Below are positions 6,095 through 10,900 of a stretch of DNA of 10,900 bases, one piece after another. The DNA is taken from NCBI GenBank assembly GCA_051745935.1, contig JBNJEM010000225.1, forward strand, positions 1 through 10,900. The letters are read 5' to 3'. Origin of the DNA: JBNJEM01 sp051745935. Its GTDB lineage: Bacteria > Planctomycetota > Planctomycetia > Pirellulales > Pirellulaceae. The translations under genes and the position numbers were made by a program. The notes under the pieces were generated by a model. That model had not been told where the DNA came from. It saw only the letters and a program-made list of their open reading frames with translations, and made no database searches. Numbering within the stretch: position 1 is the stretch's first letter; each line of letters begins with the position of its first letter.

Positions 6095-7312
6095 ATGAAG
6101 CTGTCTCGAAACGTCTCCCTCTCCTGTGAAATCCTCGCCGCGCACAAGCTTCGCACGTTGCTCAGCGTGACTGGCATCGTGGTGGGCATCGCGACCGTGG
6201 TATTGATGGTCGCGGCGGGACGAGGCGCCGAGAAACGGATCTTGGACCGTATCCGCGACATGGGCACGAACCTCATCGTGGTCAACGCGGGGCAGACGAG
6301 GATCCGTGCCGGCCGGAAGCGGCAGACCGCCACGGTGACGTCCCTGGAGGTCGACGATGCCAAGGCGATTGCCCAGCAGTGCCCGGCGGTGGCCCTGGCC
6401 GCCCCGGCCATGAGCAAGAAGCTCTCCACGCGTTGGGAAACCGAAAACGCCAACACGAATGTGCTGGGCACCACGCCCGACGGCATCCGCATCCGTAACA
6501 TCGAGCTGAGCTCGGGCCGAGCGTTTGACGCGGAAGAAGGCCGCGCCCGGCGACGCCTGGCCATCCTCGGGCCAACGGCCGCCGCCAATCTGTTTGGCCA
6601 GGTCGATCCCCTTGGGCTTCAGTTCCGAATCGGCCGGGTGCCGTTTGAAGTGATCGGCGTCACCGTTCCCAAAGGCATGGACGCCAACGGCGTCGACCAA
6701 GACGACGTGGTACTCGTCCCCCTCGGCACGGCGATGCGGCGGCTCTTCAACGTCGACCACATCGACACGATTTACGTGCAAGCCAAAAGCGCTCAGCGGC
6801 TCGATCAAGCGGAAAAGCAGATACACGAGCTTCTTCGCGACCGGCACCGGCTTCGCGACAAGCCGGATGACTTCACGATCCAGAATCAGGCCACCTTGTT
6901 GGAAACCGAGCGCGAGACGGCCCAATCGATGACGCTGCTGGTCGGAAGCGTGGGGGGAATCTCGCTGGCGGTCGGTGGCGTGGGCATCCTGGCCGTGATG
7001 TTGATCTCGGTCCGCGAGCGCACGCCGGAGATCGGCCTGCGGCGGGCCCTGGGGGCGACGCGCGGCGACATCCGGCTTCAGTTCCTGGTGGAGTCGGCGC
7101 TGTTGGCGGGAGCCGGCGGGTTGCTCGGCGTGTTCGGGGGCGTCACGGCGGCCCTAGCCGTTTCCCGATTGGGGTATTGGGAAACCGTGATCTCCTGGCC
7201 CGCCGCGCTGGGCGGGTTTGGGTTCTCCGTCGCCGTGGGGCTGGTCTTCGGCATCTATCCGGCCGTCCAAGCCGCGGCCCTGGAACCGATCGAGGCGCTC
7301 AGGGCCGAGTGA
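6095..7312 (+). CDS. ABC transporter permease, MacB/FtsX type (second copy)
   Basis: This 405-residue protein is a paralogue of the permease at 4358-5566 with the same topology: TM1 at about 21-41 (after HKLRTLLSVTG), a periplasmic domain at about 42-275, TM2 at about 279-304, the coupling stretch ERTPEIGLRRALGATRGDI at about 308-326, TM3 at about 332-356, TM4 at about 371-390 and a terminal AALEPIEALRAE. The periplasmic domains share islands such as TAMRR-x2-NVDH and the DRHR/QRHR region but are otherwise well diverged, so this is an old duplication and not a recent copy. No second ATPase gene is nearby; it most likely uses the ATPase at 3627-4361, either as a heterodimer partner or as an alternative permease. 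Its ribosome site is poor (AGGA 3-5 bases before the ATG). That fits either reinitiation after an upstream frame, which stops in ATGA at 6095-6098, or weak translation. Confidence 0.92.
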   Translation: MKLSRNVSLSCEILAAHKLRTLLSVTGIVVGIATVVLMVAAGRGAEKRILDRIRDMGTNLIVVNAGQTRIRAGRKRQTATVTSLEVDDAKAIAQQCPAVALAAPAMSKKLSTRWETENANTNVLGTTPDGIRIRNIELSSGRAFDAEEGRARRRLAILGPTAAANLFGQVDPLGLQFRIGRVPFEVIGVTVPKGMDANGVDQDDVVLVPLGTAMRRLFNVDHIDTIYVQAKSAQRLDQAEKQIHELLRDRHRLRDKPDDFTIQNQATLLETERETAQSMTLLVGSVGGISLAVGGVGILAVMLISVRERTPEIGLRRALGATRGDIRLQFLVESALLAGAGGLLGVFGGVTAALAVSRLGYWETVISWPAALGGFGFSVAVGLVFGIYPAVQAAALEPIEALRAE

Positions 7313-7324
7313 CCCGTGGCGGCG

Positions 7325-10300
7325 CTACGGCGCGTGCGCCATCAACCGTTCAATGGCTTCGGCCACCTGTCGCCGATGCTCGAGAATGGGTTTCGAGTCG
7401 GTGGTGAAATCGGTCATGCTTCGGGTGATCTCCGGCGGCACTTCGAGTAAGTTTTCATACTGTTTTCGTTGCTCGGCCGACAACTTTTGTCCCTGGCTGG
7501 AGAGCAGATCGCGAAGTGTCCACAACATTTCATAGTCCTCGATGCCCTCGCGAAGCATCTCCAAGCGGATCGAGGAGACCGGCGGCTCGATGACTGGTTC
7601 CTCGCCTTGGACACCCGGCTCGGCGGCGGCCAGTGGCGGATAGAGAAACCGCCCATCGCCGTTGCCCCAATACTGCTTCACCTCCGGGTCGTCATACCGG
7701 CTGCGGTAGCCCATCGGATCCTCGTACGGGTTCTGGGCATGGTCGGTGTACTCGGCCGGCGAGGTCCAGTAGTTGATACTCCAGACCAGCACGCCGGTAA
7801 TATCCCGTTTCCACGTTTGCCACAACCATACCCGCAGCTCGCTGGCCGGATGGTCGATAAACAACGTGCAATACGGGGCCTTGGGGCCCGTGCAGACATA
7901 CCACCAGAATTCATCGCCGTGCTGGCGGCGTTCCTCGGCCACCTTGTGATCGTAACGCGGGCTGACCGGGCACCAGATATCGACGGCCCCGTACAGTTCC
8001 GGCTCCGGCTGTTCGGTCAGGAACCGTGGGATGCCGGGCGCCGCTTTTTCCACTCGGTTCATGACATCGCGGACAAAGGGGTAATCTTCCGGATGAGGTT
8101 CGTCGAACCAATAAAGGTAGGCCATGTCCAGCCACCCATTCTTTTTCAAATGGCTTTCCATCCGCCGAGCCTGGCTGGCGAACATCGCTTCGTACTCCGG
8201 CGTTCCCGCCTCGAAGCCCTCGATCTTGCCCTCGCCATGGCCGCTCCACGAGCCCCACCCGATGCCTTCCAGCCGCAACCGAAAGTTGGTGAAATTAAAG
8301 CGTTCGATGGCTCGCCGCATCGCGGGATCAAAGTCGCTGAAGTCCGTTTCGGCCCGTGGCGGGTCAGCCTCCGGTTTGAATTCCACCCGCCAGGGATCGT
8401 ATGGCGTCGGGTCGTAGGGGCTGATCCGATGTTCGCTCATCAACTGGTGGTACATGTCCATCACTCGCCTTCGATCCGCTTCCGACTCCAATTGGTGATA
8501 ACGATGGATGTTGCGAGTCCTCAGCCCAAAGGCCGTGTTGATCCGGTTCGTCTCGGGCAGCGCGAAATCCCACACGTGTAAGCGGAGTGGCACGGACGCT
8601 GAAAACCCGTCCGCGGCAAGCTCGATTCGGCCGGTGTAGTCGCCGGCGGCGGCATCGGTTGGCACGTGAACCAATATCCAAAGTGGCTGGTTCTTGCCGG
8701 CTTCGACGTCAATCGGATCGTCCAGCGGAGGCAGGGCATCCGGCCAGGGTCCGACAATGCCCGTCGAATCGGTGGGGTGCGTGACCATATGGTAATAGAC
8801 CCGACAAATCTCGATCTCGTCGGCGGCGATTTTCGCCCCCCCGGGACCGCTCAATGCAGTCGCCTTCGCGGTCAGCCCCGTCAACTTTTCTTGCGGCCGG
8901 ACAACCACCTGTACGGCTTCGTAGTCGTTTCGAGCCGCTGAGAGTGTAGCCGCTTGTGATGTGTGACCAGGCACGGCGCGGCTGGGCGGAATCTTGCGCG
9001 CCGCGTCCGCCCACCAAACGGCCGTGGCCCCCTCAATGCCGGCGATCCTCGCCCCATAGTTGGAGCGGAAGTAATCGGGCAACTTGACGGTGCCGGTGGC
9101 CGACCAAGCGACTTCGTCCTTTGCCAGCAGCGTGAGTCGAGCCAGTGGATCGCCGGCCCAATCGTCGGGAAATGGAAGAACCAATTGTGAAGCGGTCTCG
9201 CCTTTGATTTCCACCGGGGGTCGTTCGATCCGGGCGGCCGAATGCGATGGTTCGCCGAAACGGCCGGTCAATGCGAGTTGGACCGGCGTTGGACGGAGGT
9301 TCTTCACGTCGGCCTTAACCAAGTAATTGCCATCCGGAGCATTCAGATCCACCACGACTTGCTCCACCCGCAAGTCTTGGCTCCGATGAGCCACTTCGGC
9401 GAAGGACGTCCAGCCCGTGGCACTCGGAACGTCACCCTGCAAGTCTCCTTCGAAATCGACTTTGTTGACCTGGAAGTTGACTTTCCCGGAGGCCGGCTTC
9501 ACGCGCAAAAAGCAGTGCTTGGCCGGCAAGAGATCCGCCGGCAGTTCTCCGGTCAATCGCCCCACCTCGCTCCGTTCGCCAATCAGATCCCATTCTTTCC
9601 CGTCGCGGCTCACTTCCACGCGGCAGGTTCCCGCCCGGTGATAGTTCACATTGACCACCACGGTGCCGGATGTGAACGGATGGCCTGGAACGGCCAGCCG
9701 GTAGATCACTTCCGCGTCTTGTGTTCCGAACGTCCAACGGTAGGTGTTGAACCCGGCCGTCCCCTTCCAAATGTTCCGGTGCGCATTGCCAATGCGCCGA
9801 TTTCCGGGATGCGAGAAACGATATCGGTTTTCAACAATCGATTCGCGTTCTCCCAGTACACCCACGTCATGGGATGGACGGACCGCGATTGCAGGCGCCA
9901 ACTTCACCCAATCGAATTGAATGGCCCCCTTGGCCTTCCAGTGTCCGAGCCGGATCGTCGTGTCCGTAACCCCTTCGGGAACCCGAAACACCTGTTCGAG
10001 CTCGGACCACTCGCTGCCTACGTCCCGGTGGTCGCAATTGGCGAACCGAGGGCCCGACACGATCGAGCCTTCGCTCCCCTCAAGCCGCCTGGCCCGGAAA
10101 CTGAACCGGTAGATCCGGCCAGGTTCCAGGCCGTCCACCCGCGTGGACCAATAACCATGATCCTCGCCGTTGCCATTCACTGTCAGCACGTCCTCGTCGA
10201 GCCATTCCCCTTCGGTTCCGGAGAGCGACCAGCCGGCCGGGGTGACTTCATCCTCAGCCGCCGGAGCCGCCTGTTGAAAGTCCGCGTTCGGCACGTTCTG

Positions 10301-10420
10301 CCCCTGGACGACGCCGTCCTTGGAACCTACTACAAAAGCGAGCAACGCCAGAAAGCCCCCTCCCCAAAAAACGCGTCGCGTGGTCAGACAGCGAACAAGT
10401 GGCAACAGGTTGTTACTCAT
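7325..10420 (-). CDS. Secreted DUF4091 / GH123-like glycoside hydrolase-type protein
   Basis: The roughly 1031-residue protein begins with a signal peptide (basic region to R16, hydrophobic core 17-33, possible cleavage near VQG-Q, 38-41), so it is exported. Beta-rich modules resembling carbohydrate-binding folds occupy about 42-178 and 190-325, then an Ig-like stretch at about 335-455, a GH123 N-terminal-like domain at about 465-620 and a catalytic barrel-like region at about 625-975. The catalytic part holds YWFDEPHPEDY, whose Asp773-Glu774 matches the acidic pair used by GH123 beta-N-acetylgalactosaminidases in substrate-assisted hydrolysis. Near 946 the DUF4091 hallmark RLEMLREGIEDYEML appears. 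Likely role: release of N-acetylhexosamine from glycans; the exact substrate is inferred only. TTG (10426), ATG (10423) and ATG (10420) are adjacent in-frame starts; GGGAG at 10427-10431 lies 6 bases from the ATG at 10420, which I chose. It converges on the second permease with a 12-base gap. Confidence 0.88.
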   Translation of the reverse strand: MSNNLLPLVRCLTTRRVFWGGGFLALLAFVVGSKDGVVQGQNVPNADFQQAAPAAEDEVTPAGWSLSGTEGEWLDEDVLTVNGNGEDHGYWSTRVDGLEPGRIYRFSFRARRLEGSEGSIVSGPRFANCDHRDVGSEWSELEQVFRVPEGVTDTTIRLGHWKAKGAIQFDWVKLAPAIAVRPSHDVGVLGERESIVENRYRFSHPGNRRIGNAHRNIWKGTAGFNTYRWTFGTQDAEVIYRLAVPGHPFTSGTVVVNVNYHRAGTCRVEVSRDGKEWDLIGERSEVGRLTGELPADLLPAKHCFLRVKPASGKVNFQVNKVDFEGDLQGDVPSATGWTSFAEVAHRSQDLRVEQVVVDLNAPDGNYLVKADVKNLRPTPVQLALTGRFGEPSHSAARIERPPVEIKGETASQLVLPFPDDWAGDPLARLTLLAKDEVAWSATGTVKLPDYFRSNYGARIAGIEGATAVWWADAARKIPPSRAVPGHTSQAATLSAARNDYEAVQVVVRPQEKLTGLTAKATALSGPGGAKIAADEIEICRVYYHMVTHPTDSTGIVGPWPDALPPLDDPIDVEAGKNQPLWILVHVPTDAAAGDYTGRIELAADGFSASVPLRLHVWDFALPETNRINTAFGLRTRNIHRYHQLESEADRRRVMDMYHQLMSEHRISPYDPTPYDPWRVEFKPEADPPRAETDFSDFDPAMRRAIERFNFTNFRLRLEGIGWGSWSGHGEGKIEGFEAGTPEYEAMFASQARRMESHLKKNGWLDMAYLYWFDEPHPEDYPFVRDVMNRVEKAAPGIPRFLTEQPEPELYGAVDIWCPVSPRYDHKVAEERRQHGDEFWWYVCTGPKAPYCTLFIDHPASELRVWLWQTWKRDITGVLVWSINYWTSPAEYTDHAQNPYEDPMGYRSRYDDPEVKQYWGNGDGRFLYPPLAAAEPGVQGEEPVIEPPVSSIRLEMLREGIEDYEMLWTLRDLLSSQGQKLSAEQRKQYENLLEVPPEITRSMTDFTTDSKPILEHRRQVAEAIERLMAHAP

Positions 10421-10426
10421 CATCAA

Positions 10427-10431
10427 CTCCC
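10427..10431 (-). promoter_or_regulatory. Shine-Dalgarno site of the DUF4091 gene
   Basis: Read on the - strand this is GGGAG. It touches a TTG codon (10426-10424) and sits 3 and 6 bases before two successive ATG codons. Normal spacing favours the second ATG (10420); the difference between the candidates is only two residues. Confidence 0.6.
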
Positions 10432-10666
10432 AAAAACAGTGAAGGAAACATTTGGGAAAGTGGGTAGGTATTTCACGCTCCCAGGCAGGCGAGTCTCGTC
10501 AACAGTTACTCGGTGGGGACTAACCGAACATTCTACTCTATGAGTGCAAGTTTTTGCGAGGTGTCTTTGATTTCGATAGGGAAATATAGAGGGTTTTGTC
10601 TATTGAGGGCATGTTGCCAGACCTAACGGAATGCGAGATCTACCAACGTGTCAATAACGGCAATCT
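10432..10666. other. Upstream region of the DUF4091 gene, no gene seen
   Basis: About 235 bases, less GC-rich than the rest of the window, with T-rich patches near 10550-10610. This is where the - strand promoter should lie. TATATT-like and TAGAAT-like -10 candidates can be read on the - strand (near 10590 and 10532), but neither has a properly spaced -35 box, so no promoter is called. A perfect 7-bp inverted repeat, GCGAGAT (10633-10639) with ATCTCGC (10663-10669), spans the junction with the repeat array. No tRNA, other RNA gene or protein gene was recognised. Confidence 0.5.
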
Positions 10667-10900
10667 CGCGTCGCCCCGCCGTCCAGACCCCCACGAGTTC
10701 ATCTCGTGGGTGAATCAGGCTCGTCAGCTAAGGCACGCGTCGCCGCACCGACCAGACCCCCACGAGTTCATCTCGTGGGTGAATCAGGCTCGTCAGCTAA
10801 GGCACGCGTCGCCCCGCCGTCCAGACCCCCACGAGTTCCCCTCGTGGGTGAATCAGGCTCGTGAGCTAAGCACGCGTCGCCGCACCGACCAGACCCCCAC
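10667..10900. repeat. Tandem array of 69-bp repeats, each with a perfect hairpin
   Basis: Copies start at 10667, 10736, 10805 and 10873, with lengths 69, 69 and 68; the fourth is cut by the window end, so the array continues beyond. Each full copy has CCCACGAG paired with CTCGTGGG, an 8-bp perfect stem with a 5-base loop (10690-10710, 10759-10779 and 10828-10848). The loop is TTCAT in copies 1 and 2 and TTCCC in copy 3. The segment before the stem alternates: copies 1 and 3 read CCCCGCCGTCC, copies 2 and 4 read CCGCACCGACC, giving a 138-base higher-order unit. No open frame or gene is evident. It looks like a tandemly amplified palindromic intergenic element. It is not a CRISPR array, because the parts between the hairpins are also repeated. 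Confidence 0.93.

Noticed and set aside
4367..6925. An 852-codon open frame on the - strand across both permeases and the spacer
   Set aside because: It lies antisense to two genes with clear family motifs, its product is rich in Arg, His and Gly with no recognisable domain, and long antisense openings are common in GC-rich coding DNA.
9242..10543. A 433-codon + strand frame, and another at 7469-8581, opposite the DUF4091 gene
   Set aside because: Both mirror a well-supported secreted protein with a signal peptide and catalytic motif; their translations show no family features.
10500..10620. Sigma-70 promoter for the DUF4091 gene on the - strand
   Set aside because: TATATT- and TAGAAT-like boxes exist, but no -35 element sits at 16-18 bases from either, so a call would be guesswork.
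10667..10900. CRISPR array
   Set aside because: Units are 69 bases and the intervening segments are themselves repeated (two alternating variants), so there are no unique spacers; no cas gene is present.

Overview
The window is a GC-rich bacterial segment. The gene families present, the heavy load of short palindromic and tandem repeats between genes, and a large secreted DUF4091/GH123-type protein all suggest a planctomycete (Pirellulales-like). That assignment is inference from content; there is no rRNA or marker gene here to prove it.

Left part (1-7312, all + strand): a regulatory and transport module. In order it encodes an ECF-type sigma factor (123-659), a zinc-finger membrane anti-sigma factor (954-1472), a membrane-anchored Spy/CpxP/CnrX-like periplasmic sensor protein (1547-2086), a MacA/HlyD-type periplasmic adaptor (2299-3630), a MacB/LolD-type ABC ATPase (3627-4361) and two different MacB/FtsX-type permeases (4358-5566 and 6095-7312). 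Adaptor, ATPase and first permease are joined by 4-base ATGA overlaps. The simplest reading is an envelope-stress or metal-responsive regulator trio placed directly upstream of a MacAB-like export pump. The sigma/anti-sigma/periplasmic-sensor order recalls the Cnr metal-resistance regulators, but the inducer and the exported substrate cannot be read from sequence. No TolC-like outer-membrane gene lies in the window.

The two permease genes are separated by a 528-base spacer. Its first part (about 5570-5725) is packed with perfect inverted repeats. Its second part (5763-6070) holds three 102-base tandem copies, each exactly 34 codons long and about 95-98% identical. An open frame through the repeats stops in an ATGA overlap with the second permease, so whether the spacer is coding is a real question.

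Right part (7325-10900): on the - strand, ending only 12 bases from the second permease, is a secreted protein of about 1031 residues. It has N-terminal beta-rich modules and a C-terminal GH123/DUF4091-like catalytic region. Upstream of its start lie about 240 bases of less GC-rich sequence. After that an array of 69-base tandem repeats, each carrying a perfect 8-bp hairpin and alternating between two sequence variants, runs off the end of the window.
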